Notes: a model not told the origin generated them from the letters alone. A stretch of 64,000 nt of DNA from Lineus longissimus (GCF_910592395.1 NC_088308.1:7579001-7643000), one strand, 5' to 3'. Shown: positions 34,243-46,959, counted from the first letter of the stretch. A program made the numbers and translations.

Positions 34243-37200
34243 CTACGCCACAGTATGTGCCTTCCCGTTTCTCTCAACGGCATCTAGAGGCAGTACATCC
34301 TTCTTCGGTCCATACTGATGAGCATACTGCTCGCGGTACTCAGGGTCCTGGGGACCCCAGCTCTCATTCGGACGGGTCAGGATTCTCAGGCGCTGAAAAA
34401 GATGGTATATGTTAGTGTATGATCGAGGTCCCTGTATCTCCTTAGATGGGAGGCGTGGAGTGGTATATAGTAGGCGTTCCCCATTCGTGTAGTTTGTTAC
34501 CCGACTTTTCCTTCTTGTGGGGAGAGGGATTGTGGTTGGTTCTATTGAATGAAGATTACATAATTTTGCAAATAAATGTATTTGGGTGACAAATTATTGA
34601 CATATAGGTCTACTATTAAATAAACGTGCACATTTTCGATTCGCCATATATTTTGAAATACAATTTTTTGGTCGGGCTGGAAAATTCTTTCGGTGAAACG
34701 CCTGCTAAACCTGCTGATGTAAAAAGATCTCTATTAACTGAGTTCCGGACGCGCCAAAAGCATAAAAATGGATTTACTTTTAGGAGATTTCCTTCCTCTC
34801 GAGCTATGCCCACCGCAGCGAACGCCACCAGGGATATGATACCAAGCAAGGACAAAAATGCAGCAATCCCCGTCGCCCAGTCCGGGTACTCATAGCCGGC
34901 ATAGGAAGGTTTGCTCAACCCCGTGCAAAAGTAAATAAATATGACCTGAAATGGAATCGTCTATCTATTAGCTATTGGTATTTCATTTGAACTTGTATTG
35001 AAAAAAATACTCCTTGGTATGCCATAGGCTTGTATATCCCGAGATCAATCCGAATAGTTGGGTTTACCTTTTAGCTAGGTTGACCCCCGGGCTCCTGGTC
35101 TATCAGTTGGTTAAGTGGTCTTTTCAAAAGATTTTGCGCATAATAGAAAACGTGTTAAAAAGCGAATGGTTGTTTCGCATCGAATAGATAAAGATAATAT
35201 GCCAATGGTGGACTCCCACAGCTCTCCCGGATTCCAGCCAGGCGAGGCCATGATAATGCGATGATCCGTCAGCCTGATTTAGTTGTCTAAACAATGTGAT
35301 CGTAATTGTTTCTCTCACAGTACAAGCACTTAATACTCACAAGAACATAACAAGGCGTCAATCCTCCCCAAAATAATTTGAACAGGAAATAAGGCTTTTT
35401 CCCGATCATCATCTCGATGTCAGAGTAGAAGCGATTCAGCCCTGAAAATAGATTTTTAAACCTGTTTTATTAATTGATAATGTCGTTATCACTGGTAAGC
35501 TCAGGCTACAATGGTGAAATATCATAGCTTCGAATTGAGCTTTTGGTCTAAAGTATTAAACAAAGGACTTCATTGAGCATATTCTAAGAAAGACGCCTAT
35601 TGACTTCGACATGTATCTTCCGTCAGGCTGCCCCGCCGTTCGCTCGCCCCACGACTGTAATTTCACGAAAAAGTGACACTCTGATTTCTGATGACTCTCA
35701 ACACAGAGACAATGAAAATATGGCTCCGACAATGTCACTACGACTGCATTCTTACCGTAAAGCCAAGCCAGTCCAAGGAATTCACATATCACAAACGTGC
35801 AGCACCCAAAGGTGACAGCATACCACTCCACTAACTGAAACCAGTACATGCCGCCCTGGAAAATGTAGTAAGAGTTTGCTTCCCTTTCGCAATTATTTTC
35901 AGGATTAAGTCTATCGAAAGAGACATTTTCAATAATCCGCGGGAGATTCAATGACAGTTGCTGCCTTTTGCCTTTAATATAGGGCAGAATAGGGCAATAT
36001 AAAATCAGCACAGAATAAATATAACGATATTTTGGCCAACTCTTCAAGATGAAATGTTCTCAAAAATTTACAGTCAACACTGGGGTCTCCTTCACAATGT
36101 TTACGATGTGCAATTGATGCAACATGGCGTATTTCTTGTCCGAAAGCGTGAACACCTGATGGAAGCTATGTTAGCTATACGATCTATCTTGACCATAGAC
36201 ATTATATCTGTCATCTGACAAGCAATCGCGCAAAAGACGTCACTATATATATAATTCATAAATTCGAATGAGTCGTGTACGAACCTACCCTTGTACAGAA
36301 GATGAGACCAACGGTACATCCCACAATGCAATGCACCAGTAGGATCCACTTCTCTTTCCCGCGGAGCTTTTTAGGAAATGCATCTGTTAGACTCGACAAG
36401 ACGGTCTGAATGAGGGCAAACTGAAAACATTATACTTGGTGATATGAGTGTTATAGAATCTCTAACCATAATAAATTGATCACAGCTAAATTCGACCAAG
36501 CAATAATGGGGTAGCGCAGTCCACACAAATGCATACTGCTGGCACCGGCAGTTGTTTTCAATATATACTAGTCCGCCTCTCGATATTTCAAACGACGGAT
36601 AAGTATAAAAAAGGCCAGATCTCGGGATGACACAAATGGGGAAAACTATGCCGTGATATCCTGATACATCCTGATATGACAACGTGCGCTCTTCGCCTGA
36701 TTTGGCGAACAGACTTGACTGTTCACCTACCGTAGTTCCAATACCAAGTGTTGTCAACATCAAAAAGAAGAGCACACTCCACAGCTGCGGAAGAGGTAGT
36801 TTAGACAACGCCTCGGGGTAGACTATAAATGCAAGGCCTGGGCCTGACTTAATCACTTGGTCTACTGGCATACCGATTTCTTGAGCCATGTAGCCAATGA
36901 CGGCGAAAACAGCAAAGCCAGCGTAGATGCTTGTCATAGAGTTGGCTATCACGATAAAGAATGTATCCCTGCAAAATATAGTGTTTTTAATGTTAAAAAA
37001 TCCAAAGGTGTGTTTTTTTGTTGCAGCTAAATATCAAGAGTAGATCAAGATGAGATCAAGACTAGATCAAGGCTAGATCAAAAATAAGACTAAGAATGAA
37101 GCAGCAGAATTATAGTGCACTAATATCAAGCACAAGGTCAGACAAATGTGTGATTTTTACAAAATAGATAGGCTCCTATTTAATTTGCTATCGATTCAAT

Positions 37201-39757
37201 TTCACTTTACTGTAAAACCTCAGGTTGCATATTTGCGTTGTATTGGCCGAAAAAGCTATAAAGGTTTTTCAAAAGCTCGAAAACCTTTGTTTCTTAGAGT
37301 GATCTGTAATCAATACCACTTTCTCCAAGGTCTGCCATACACTGCTTCTATACTGCTTACCTCTGACAGTTATTCTTGAATTTGTTGTAACTTGAAAATG
37401 TAATAATACTGCCACTAGCGACTCCGGTGGAGTAGAAGATTTGAAACGCCGCTTCTACCCAGATCTGAAAGGAGTGATGACTGGCATGGTACGCAATGTA
37501 ATAAGCAATATTCGGCTTTACTGTTCTTGCTCATCAACCAGGTGCTTATGGGGAACAGGCATGCAAGGTATTGGGGGTCACTTGTAACCTGTGCCCGTTT
37601 GTTGAAAGCCTGGTTAGTTAAACGAAAGTTTAGTTTTGGTGACCGCCATACTAAACTTAGCATAACCCCTGGGGTTCCAACAGCTTTTCCACTCCGATTC
37701 ATTTGATAGATGATGCTCAGAAGATTGTAGGGGGCGATCCTCCCATTCAATGCAAACTGAAATTCATTCACATACCCGGAAAACCTACCCTGAAGTCCAA
37801 AAGCTTGCTCCACTCCGGTTTGATATAGTAGATGATCCCGTTCACAGCACCAGGCAACAGACAACCTCGTATGAGAAGGACGGTCAGAAGTACATACGGG
37901 GCGATTGCCGTCACATACGCAACCTTTCCCACAGACTGCACGCCCTTGATGAGACAGAGACAAGCGACTGTCCACCAGGCCAGATGGCAGAGAACAAGTT
38001 GCCAACGAAGTCCTCCAAGATCATCAACACTGGCTGTTAACTCTAAAACGTTGTAACTGAAATGACACGTTCAACATGTTCAAGGAAAAATCGTTCAGCA
38101 GGAATTCGCATCAACTCAACCACAGCGACAGCCTTGTAACGGTTGTATTCTTGTCGCCTGATGTAGACACTTTTACAGAACTTCGACAGAGACGCAGGGT
38201 GCCACCAACTGTCAACGGTATTGGGCAATTTCGGTCAGGTTCTCCTCAAATGTTAATCATATTGCAGCAGTCCGACCGCAGGAACAGACATACAACGTTA
38301 TACTTATAGGAGGAGAACGATGTATTGACAAGTGCTCTTGTGGGGGAGCGAGTCAGCTAGCTCTCCTGGGAGCCTCCTCCCGGATTGAGCCTCAGCTCTA
38401 ATAATGAACTTGTCATATTACCGTAAGAATTCCTCTCCCGGGGAAACCTTCGTGTCCATACCGGCCGTCGCATTTTCCATGTAATGGTACGACACAGCAT
38501 CCCAGTCCGACACATTGTGAGATATGACAGTGGCATTAAAGAGGGTATAATTGGAGACTTTTTGAAAGCAGTTTTCCGTGTTCCAGGTGTTGTTACAGCT
38601 GGCCCATGGTAGCTCGGGGGAGAATGACATGCCGAGGTAGTAGAGGATCCATGTGAGTAGGTGGCCGTAACTGATAGATCCCATGAATATAGTAATAGCC
38701 ATGCCCCAGCCCATACCTTAAATATCAAGTACATGTAGTGCATTAATAATGTACATGTAATGTGAATAGCTTAACTACTCTTTATATCAGTCGGATTTAG
38801 CAACATTTACAGCAATGGCCATGTCAGTCTAATAATCTAAAATCTCTTTTATTGACTCCTGCGTATTGTCTCCTTTTACACATATGAAAAGGATAAACTT
38901 TATCTTCCAAAAGGTTTTAAAATTTGAATCACAAATGTCTACAATAAACTACCTTATATGGACATCTTACCGGTGAAAAGTGGGATTACGTTCCACACCT
39001 TGGAAGGACTCAGACCTGAGAACTGACCGATGGCGAGCTCGAGGAAGAAGGATGGAAACCCGATGACGACCATGGCGAAGATATATGGAATCAGGAAGGC
39101 CCCTGAAACAGAAACAGAAACGCATCACCCTGCGATCATGTTTTCGGCAAGTAAAGCCTAAATGGTTTCATGCGAGGAATCACCTCTTTCCAGAGGCCGT
39201 TTCCTGTGCAATGATTAAAAGACACTCCGAATATTTCACGTCCTTCCCTTCTTCTGCGGTTCATTTCTTGCATCTCACTACCGGTAGGGTGTTGATTCGG
39301 ATGTTTGCCCGGATGACTACGTTTTGAGCCACAGGAGTGGAGGGGACCATCACATGCTGGCTACTTTTTCAACTTAGATAGGACATTTTTTTGCTCAAGC
39401 GCATGGCTGCAACGGGTCACAACATATACGGTATCTCGGTTTTGCGTCCCTTTCAAAGAACGTTGCAATGAAAGCCAGTAACTTGCCGAGATGGGGTATT
39501 GTGAACCCACGATATCCATATAAACATTATGGTTTGAATTTTTCTTCATGTTTAAATTCTGACTACACCACCTCCCTCCTATTCGTCTCACGAAACCACT
39601 TACCGCCGCCGTTTCTCATACATAGATAGGGAAACCGCCAAATATTTCCAAGGCCGACGGCGCCTCCAAGAAGTGTGAGAAGGAATTCAAAATGACTGTC
39701 CCAGTGCTTCCGGTCCTCATCTGCTGTCTTCCAGCCGTCTGCTCGCTTGCTTGTCAT
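34243..39757 (-). CDS. SLC6: SLC6 Na+/Cl- neurotransmitter-type transporter, upstream copy
   Basis: Exons in coding order: 39757-39604, 39102-38971, 38716-38422, 38056-37789, 37464-37361, 36968-36731, 36420-36289, 35855-35756, 35441-35341, 34945-34778, 34392-34243; 1842 nt, 613 aa plus stop. Apart from exon 1 (154 versus 160 nt), every exon length equals that of the paralogue at 22119-31013; its 268-nt exon equals 133+135 there. TM1 has [17 protein letters not shown]6 [13 protein letters not shown]8 LGIGTTFALIQ. The extracellular loop 2 cysteines ([13 protein letters not shown]) and glycosylation sites are kept. The C-terminus ends in a [20 protein letters not shown] tail, conserved in both copies. 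Substrate not assignable; glycine-transporter-like by overall appearance. No lesion was seen, so both copies look functional. Confidence 0.95.
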
Positions 39758-40311
39758 TGTCTATCTTCAATATGAACAAAGAGATGTTGTCTTTTTAATT
39801 ATTCTCCGATTTCCGAAAGCAGAGTTTAACGATTAATGCCACACAGATGCAGGTGAATTCCGGTTATTAATTATTATGCCAGGTTATTAGCATTCAAAAT
39901 AATTCATTACAGTCAGAAGAGTGTTTCGTGGTGCAATATTACTTGACCATATTGTGACAGATAGGGTAAGGCCAATTAACGTAAATATCGATGACATCAT
40001 TTGTTCATGTCATTCAATCATCGCCATGTGGTAATAAAAAACTTCAATCTGTTGCCTCCGAATTACATATGACCATAAATCCTACCCTGTCATGGGTTAA
40101 GTAACTCCAGATGATGAACTTCATCATAGATCAACCGCATTAAAATATTAATGCGTGATAGTATTAATAAATGATGAATAAATAAATAAATAAATGAATA
40201 AATAATGGTTACGGCGTTATTAACTTGATGTGTAAGGTGAGGATGAGCCAATCGTCCGCTGATCATTCTCCGGTATGCCCGCCGCACACTGTGTCGTTTG
40301 AACTCGAAAGC
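39758..40311. other. SLC6 5' flank, nothing specific
   Basis: Upstream of the ATG of the second SLC6 gene. A short (AATA)n stretch lies at about 40178-40205. No gene or element was recognised. Confidence 0.45.
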
Positions 40312-41160
40312 AACTCGATTCATTGTAGTTAGTTTAATCGAGTTGCATTTTTCTTGTTACTTGCAAGACCAAATCGCACACTTGGTGATTCATTGCAACG
40401 GAACTAGTTGCAATGAAAGGAGTTATGACCAGTTGTGCGACGACCGGTGTGACAGCGGATATAGTCCCCCTGGAGTCATAGTCCGGTAGCATTGTATTTG
40501 ACCAATTAAGCAGCATGATCTATTGTACCGCTAACCCTAACCAAAACATTTAGCAATGCGGGCTATTGTTACACGGACTATCAGCCCTAGGACTACTATC
40601 CCTTGCACACCGGTTGTAAATATTGTAAAGATTCGTTAACGGAAATGTTAGTGGCGATCTGGGTCAGATTCTTGCAAGAATCATAGCGGGAATCTTAGTG
40701 GGAATCCAAGCCCGGCCCGACTCTGGCAAAAAAACTTCGGGAAATCAAAGTCCGATTCTGACAAGCATCTTACGAAAATCAAAGTCAGATTACTACAAGC
40801 ATCTTGATTAACGAGAATCAAAGTCAAAAACTCGATTCATTGCAGTTAGTTTAATCGAGTTGCATTTTCTTGTTACTTGCAATACCAAATCGCACACTTT
40901 GTGATTCATTGCAACGGAACTAGTTGCAATGAAAGGAGTTATGACCAGTTGTGCGACGACCGGTTGTAAATATTGTAAAGATTCGTTAACGGAAATGTTA
41001 TGGGCGATCTGGATCAGATTCTTGCAAGAATCATAGCGGGAACCTTAGTGGGAATCCTAGCCCGGCCCGACTCTGGCAAAAAAACTTCGGGAAATCAAAG
41101 TTCGATTCTGACAAGCATCTTACGAAAATCAAAGTCAGATTATTACAAGCATCTTGATTA
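40312..41160. repeat. About 0.33-kb direct duplication, first copy interrupted by a MITE
   Basis: The block from CAACTCGATTCATTG through GTTGTAAATATTGTAAAGAT to GAATCAAAGTCA occurs at 40312-40825 and again at about 40829-41160. The first copy is longer because it carries the MITE 40448-40609; the second keeps the empty site (CGACGACCGGTTGTAAA). Confidence 0.93.
40448..40609. mobile_element. 162-bp MITE (TGTGACAGCGG family), copy 2, TSD CCGG
   Basis: It starts TGTGACAGCGG and ends GCACA, flanked by CCGG at 40444-40447 and 40610-40613. The duplicated neighbour holds the pre-insertion site with a single CCGG, so the element limits and the 4-bp duplication can be read directly. Confidence 0.95.
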
Positions 41161-41310
41161 ACGAGAATCAAAGTCATATTCCTATAAGCATCTTGATTAA
41201 CGAGAATCAGAGTCATATTCCTATAAGCATCTTGATTAACGAGAATCAAAGTCATATTCCTATAAGCATCTTGATTAACGGGAATCAAAGTCAAATTCTT
41301 TTAAAATCAT
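41150..41310. repeat. 39-bp tandem repeat, GATTAACGAGAATCAAAGTC unit
   Basis: Four units of roughly 39 bp with core GATTAACGAGAATCAAAGTC, then ATATTCCTATAAGCATCTT. They are related to the array at 46960-47165 on the other side of the unknown gene. Confidence 0.9.
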
Positions 41311-41567
41311 CTACGCCCGTTGTTTTAGACTCTTGAAATCGACGACAATGCCGAGCTAGAGACGAGGATTAGCGATGCTTGGTGCTCCTTTTACTGTATT
41401 TCTGGATGGACCCTCCAGCCATGTCACCATTGATGCGCCTAGGAGCACATTCCAGCTGATAAAAGTATAGAACCCCAGTGGATGAACGTTTTGGGTTGAC
41501 GACTTCTTCAACTCTTCGTGAGAAAATACCAATCGGCGGCTGTATTGGCTGCATTTGATGCTAGCTT

Positions 41568-42026
41568 TGACGTCACTACGGCATGAATCAATCCCAGAAT
41601 CCTATGCACACCCCTGGCAACCTCACAACACCTTCGAAATTTCGTGGCGGCAAGTCGTGCTGAAAGATCGCTCCTGAAAATTTGTTTTTAAACGGAAAAA
41701 CAATACCGAGGTAATTTGAGGTTTGTTACAAATAGCTTCCATTTGATGATACTGAACTACAAGGGGCAAAATGCCGCCGAACATGTTGAGGAAAAACACA
41801 AGTGTAATATTGTCAGTTGGTTTACAATATTTCTGGTTGCCATCCAGATCTTTGGCGTCATGACGTCATTACGTCACCCCGATCCCATCCCAGAATCCTT
41901 TGGACACCCTTGACAACGCATCAACGTAGCAACTGTCTGAGCGATTTCATTGCCCGTTTCTGAAAGATATTTGATCCATAAAATTTGTTGCGCCTTACTT
42001 TAATTGAATATTGTTCCAGAATCAAA
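41568..42026 (+). promoter_or_regulatory. Duplicated CRE-containing promoter region
   Basis: Two related blocks (about 41568-41720 and 41855-42005) each begin with a CRE (TGACGTCA; the second has a further TTACGTCA) followed by ATCCCAGAATCCT.TG.ACACC and a GCTGAAAGAT/TCTGAAAGAT word. The second block ends just upstream of the ATG at 42027. CREB/ATF control is inferred from the motif. The spacer 41721-41854 holds no recognised feature. Confidence 0.5.
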
Positions 42027-45000
42027 ATGGCATCCAAGAACGTGCCATCACCGTACATAGAGCAGCTGATAGAAGATTCTGAGATAAGGATTCAGTGAGT
42101 ACACTATGAAGTGGCCTCTGTCACATAATGTGTTAATGTTATACCCGTCTCACGTTAGTCATCCACGAGCTTGGTTTGTTAGATGTCAAAACAAACCCGA
42201 AAAATTCACAAAATAAAAAGTAAACATTGCCCAAAATCAAGTCTTACCCGCCCCGCTAACAAAACAATTTACGGCAAATGCACGCAAAATCGTAACTTTC
42301 TTCCAGCAACCTTCTTGTTTCAACTTGAAATCAGGAACCAGCTATCAAATATTTTTATCTCAATCAATTGACTGATTCAATTTCAAAGATAATCAGTCAT
42401 CAAAATGTAGCAAGTTCTTTGCCGCCGGAGCCAAAATGAAATTCGGTGCAAAAGCTTTCAATGTAATTTTCAGTAAACTCCTATGCCAGAAATATTCAAC
42501 AAAGTATGCTGACACAAACAGGAAATACGCCAGCCAAGGTTCATCCGATCGCCTTCCCATCGAGGGGGCTAGTAGCCAAGAAGAAGCTGCGAGCAGTGAG
42601 AACCTTAGCACCCAAGTAGCTGAATTTCTTGAAGCAATTATGAATACGGTATGTGACGATCACCTTCCACTCCAAGGATCGAAACTAAATGACGGGCTTA
42701 GAAGTCAAGAGGCGCCAAGGAACGACGACCTTGACAACAAAGAAGTTCAAAGGAACGCCGATCTTATCAGCCATGGCGGAGCTCATTATACTCGTTACAT
42801 AAATGCGATGGCATCGAATAAGATGCCATCCTACTCTTGCCATAGGTTGACAGATCCATCCTACTTGCAGTGAGTATCATAATGTATTCAATATCCTTTT
42901 CCTATTTATGTATAACGTAAAAGCTTGTTCTTAGCCAAAGACATTTTTAGTGAACTATACCTAACAGTTGCCGGTATCAAGTTACCACCAAGTTAAAGTC
43001 ATGCCTGTAGTCAGTGCATAGTACAGTACGTACTGATAATATGGACAGAATATCTCATTTTATCCGGCCAGAACTCCCTTCTTTTAATCCTTTAAGACAC
43101 TTTCACAATCATTTCAGCAACCTCGAGTTCCAACCTTATTCGAAAGAATTTTTTGGCACGCTCAATGACATGAAGAAAGGCATCGGTTGTCGCACGGCTA
43201 AAGCTATTGCGAGCAAGGCAGTTGATCATGCACATGCAAACCTGGGACCCAATCAAACTCATGTTCCCCAGGAACTCGATGCCTCCCATGCAGAGATGGG
43301 ACCAGTCGATGCTACCTTTGCGAAACAGGAGCAAGATGCTACCTTTGCAAAACAGGGGCAAGATACTACCCTTGCAGAACAGGAGCAAGGTGCTACCTTT
43401 GCAGAACAGGAGCAAGGCGCTACCTTTGCAAAACAGGGGCAAGATACTACCCTTGCAGAACAGGAGCAAGGTGCTACCTTTGCAGAACAGGAGCAAGATG
43501 CTACCTTTACAAAACAGGGGCAAGATACTACCCATGCAGAACAGGAGCAAGATGTTACCTCTGCCAACATTGGGCTCGCCGATGCTACCATTGCAGACAT
43601 GGAGCTCGCCGATGCTACCCATGTCGACATGGAACTCGCAAATGCCACCAATGAAGACATGCGACCAGTTGACTATAAGGTGGCCAAGCAAAGGTGGAAC
43701 ATCTTTAAAAAGATGAAACGCAGGTTAGTGATACTTTGTCAACTGGGCCTGCGAAGGTTTGCATCATGTAGCCCCCAAGATATAAGTTTCGTATCGCTAA
43801 AAGATCTTCAACTATCTTCAAAATATACCTTAAGAAAGATGTTAGAGAGGAAAAATTCTTGTCCGACTTGCTCTTGGGATTGACGTGGGCTTCCTTTTTA
43901 TAGACATACGTACGTGTGCAAGTATAACTATTGGCAACTCATGTCATTCTTTCAGGTTTCGCCGACAATCATCAAACCATGCTGCTGGCCTTACCCAGAT
44001 TGTCGAGCAAGATGCTACCTTTGCCAATCAGGTGCAAGTTACTACCTCTGCACCCCAAGAGCCAGATGCTACCTTTGCAGAACAGGAGCCAGATGCTACC
44101 TTTGCAGAACAGGAGCCAGATGCTACCTTTGCAGAACAGGAGTCAGATGCTACCTTTGCAGAACAGGAGCATGATGTAACCTCTGCCAACGTTGGGCTCG
44201 CCGATGCTACCATTGCAGACATGGAGCTCGCCAATGCTACCCTTGCAGATATGGAACTCGCAAATGCTACCATTGCAGATATGCGACCAGTTGACTATAA
44301 GGTGGCCAAGCAAAGGTGGAACATCTTTAAAAAGATGAAACGCAGGTTAGTGATACTTTGCCAACTAGACCGGTAAGAAGACTATAGGTTCGCTTATGTA
44401 GCCCCATGACCCACTAGGTTTGAGTATGTGCTCTTAAGATAAGCTTCGTATCGCTAAAAGTTCTTCAGTTCTCTTTTAGATATGCCGCCCTCTGAGAGAG
44501 ACACTCAACCTTGTAGCCTGCTTAGAAGGATGTCAAAGAGGAAAGATTCTTGTCCAACTTGCTCTTGCCATTTGCGTGGGCTTTCTTTTGATAGATATAC
44601 GTGTGCAAGTATAACTATTGATAATTAACTCATGTCATTCTTTCAGGTTTCACCGACAATCATCAAAGCATGGTTCTACCCTAGCCCAGATTGTAGAAGA
44701 ACCTTCTGACATCGCCAATGAAATTGACGACACAGCTCAAGAAGTAGCAAACAATGATGACCCTGACATGGTTCAGGAAACAGCAAGCAATGATGACCCT
44801 GTTAGCCAGGGAATCGATGAAAATAACAATGATCAGAAAAAGAAGACGAATAAAAGAAGGTCACCTCTGAAAAAGCTGAAAAGCAGGTAAGGGGTCTTTT
44901 CTGCTGGAGTTGTAGTCCACTGGCAACCAACTGATGAAGTGTTGCTTACTATAGCAATAACTCCACCATGCCAGCCCCTCATTTACGGTGCATATATGCG

Positions 45001-45776
45001 AACTGGTGATGAGTCTGCTTCTTAGCCGAGGTAGAAAAGTGGTAAACCACAAGACGATGAGGAACAATCCTGTTCTTGGACGGAGTATGACTCGGATCAG
45101 ACAGTCGGACAATATCTCATTGTCTCAAATTCTTCAAAATCTTTACTGACAACAATAATTTCTTTTTCAGAATTCGACGCCTGTTCGAACTTGATGCTGC
45201 TTGTACCATCAGCACTTTGGATGATGTTGATATTTTGAGCGCTAAATCGTCCACATACACATTGGACAAGCAGAATGACATTGATGAAGACACTCTGTCT
45301 ACCTTAGATGAAGCTGTCGTCGTCCTCGATAGGATTGATGTAGCAATTACTGTTGAAGCAATGAGTGATGACAGCACAGAGATCAAGAATAAAGAGGTAA
45401 ACTAGCTATGAATTTTAAGCAAGTTTCGGCTCTGGTCGAAGTACCTGTTCGTGTACCCCAAGTGCAGCAGTTTGTCAAAGATGGTCCAAACGCTTTCACT
45501 GTGATAAACCAAATAATTTGAAGCTACTTTTGGAGATCAGATGTAACAGCTTTCATGTATGCTTCACTTCAAGAGAACTTGGTCTTAAGCGATAATACGT
45601 GACTGGGTGTAGTGTTTGAGTTCGTTTTATGCTAAAATCGTACGCGGTGGGCTCGGTAATATAATTGGGTTTTTTAACTTTCTTTCCAGAGGTCACGTGG
45701 TAAGGGGAGTAAGATCTGGAAGCGCATCAAGCGAGCTATGACGTGCTCGTGTCTCCGCTCCCAAACCTCCCAGTAA
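42027..45776 (+). CDS. Unknown repeat-rich protein, seven exons, 723 aa
   Basis: Exons: 42027-42094, 42411-42869, 43022-43723, 43956-44345, 44647-44886, 45171-45396, 45690-45776; 2172 nt, all in phase with GT/AG ends, ATG to TAA. I do not recognise the family. N-terminus MASKNVPSPYIEQLIEDSEI, then a Ser/Asn/Glu-rich region (60-160). Nine nonapeptides of type DATFAEQEQ lie at 272-352 and six at 429-482. Each block continues with about three decapeptides like DATIADMELA and then DYKVAKQRWNIFKKMKRR. Exons 4 and 5 open with FRRQSSNHA and FHRQSSKHG; exon 5 ends SPLKKLKSR, exon 6 opens IRRLFELD, and exon 7 is basic (KIWKRIKRAMTCSC). Introns 1-5 all interrupt codons after the second base. There is no signal peptide, TM segment or enzyme motif. 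Transcription is inferred from the intact splice structure. Confidence 0.72.
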
Positions 45777-46959
45777 ACCCGCACCACTCCTTCCAAGACT
45801 TTGAGACCATGTGGCAGGTGCAGTTCCGTGGAGTCGAAGATCCCCATCGAGGTGTGGGCCGGTCTACCATCTACGGCACCAGCCCTTGAGCATCTCTGGT
45901 CACGAGTGCCACCAAGAGCACTTGTTCTGTGGAGATGCCTTGGGTGTGGTTGATGAGGTTGGAAACTGTTCATAGTTGGAGATCAGACGGAGCTGACGCA
46001 ATCGGGGAGTAAGTAACGCCAGACTGGATTCGTAAAGGAATGGGAGAAAAACCAAAAAATTTCACGAAATTCAATTTTTTTTCAATTTATTTTGCTATGC
46101 TCGAAATGTGTTATGTCTAGTTAACTTTATAGTAGTCTCAACACAGGCCGGAATTACATTTAGTAGATTCATCATTGATGAATCTTCCGAGCTGTGGTGA
46201 AGAATAGCTGTATTGTTGAAACCTGGGTTCAAACCAGGAGGACGGAAACACGAAGTAGGTATAGCACCGAAACTCGCACCAGTGACTAACCGTCAGGAAG
46301 GTTGCTACCGCGGGTCTCGGTTTTTTTACGTGTGCCAGTTATGGATTATTCCATGGCCACTCCGATTGGGACATTGGGCTGGTGGTGGTTACCTAGGGCT
46401 CAGATTTTTTTATACCGCAAAAAACCACTTCCTTCGACCATTTCTTTCAATATCCTACTCTGGAGTCCATCGCTGAACGAAGACGCTCAAGAGATCAAAT
46501 GCTTTGACAGTTTTCCGACTGGATCCCACAGAGGTTATAGTGTCTGATGGTGGACCACGCCTGCACCGCAACAAAGCCTGTCTCGGCCCGGTCTCGGCTC
46601 CACGGCCCCAACCTATCGCTTCCGCAGGTCTTAGAGTCAGCGCCAAGGGAGCAACACCAGAAAGAAGCAGCACCTCGATAAAGCAAACCTCTAATCTGCA
46701 AAACATCACTTGCTCAACGAACGAACATTATTATTGAATCACCGAGTTTCTTTCGATCAAAAGCAGCGAAAGGACCTTTTGAATTATTTTGCGCTTCTTA
46801 TTAAAACGTTTAAAATTCAAAATGATTTGTTGTGCATTTTTTTTTTAAATCAGTCTTCTGAAAAGCTGCTTATAAATACGTATTGCCTACCATCCTGGCA
46901 CGAGTGGTTTTTAATATACTCCGTCTAGTGTCGATATGACGAATTAAAAAAAGCCGCCC
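45777..46959. other. Intergenic, nothing firm
   Basis: Between the unknown gene and the satellite at 46960. Small palindromes (e.g. ATTCATCATTGATGAAT at 46168) and short open frames without recognisable content. A further short exon cannot be excluded. Confidence 0.4.

Noticed and set aside
41369-41554. 61-codon minus-strand frame beginning MQPIQPPIGIF
   Set aside because: It ends without a splice partner and has no recognisable motif; it overlaps the start of the duplicated promoter region. Kept as non-coding.
43092-43691. Long antisense open frames opposite the nonapeptide repeats
   Set aside because: A 27-bp repeat without stops is open in several frames; only the plus frame has splice sites that join in phase with the other exons.
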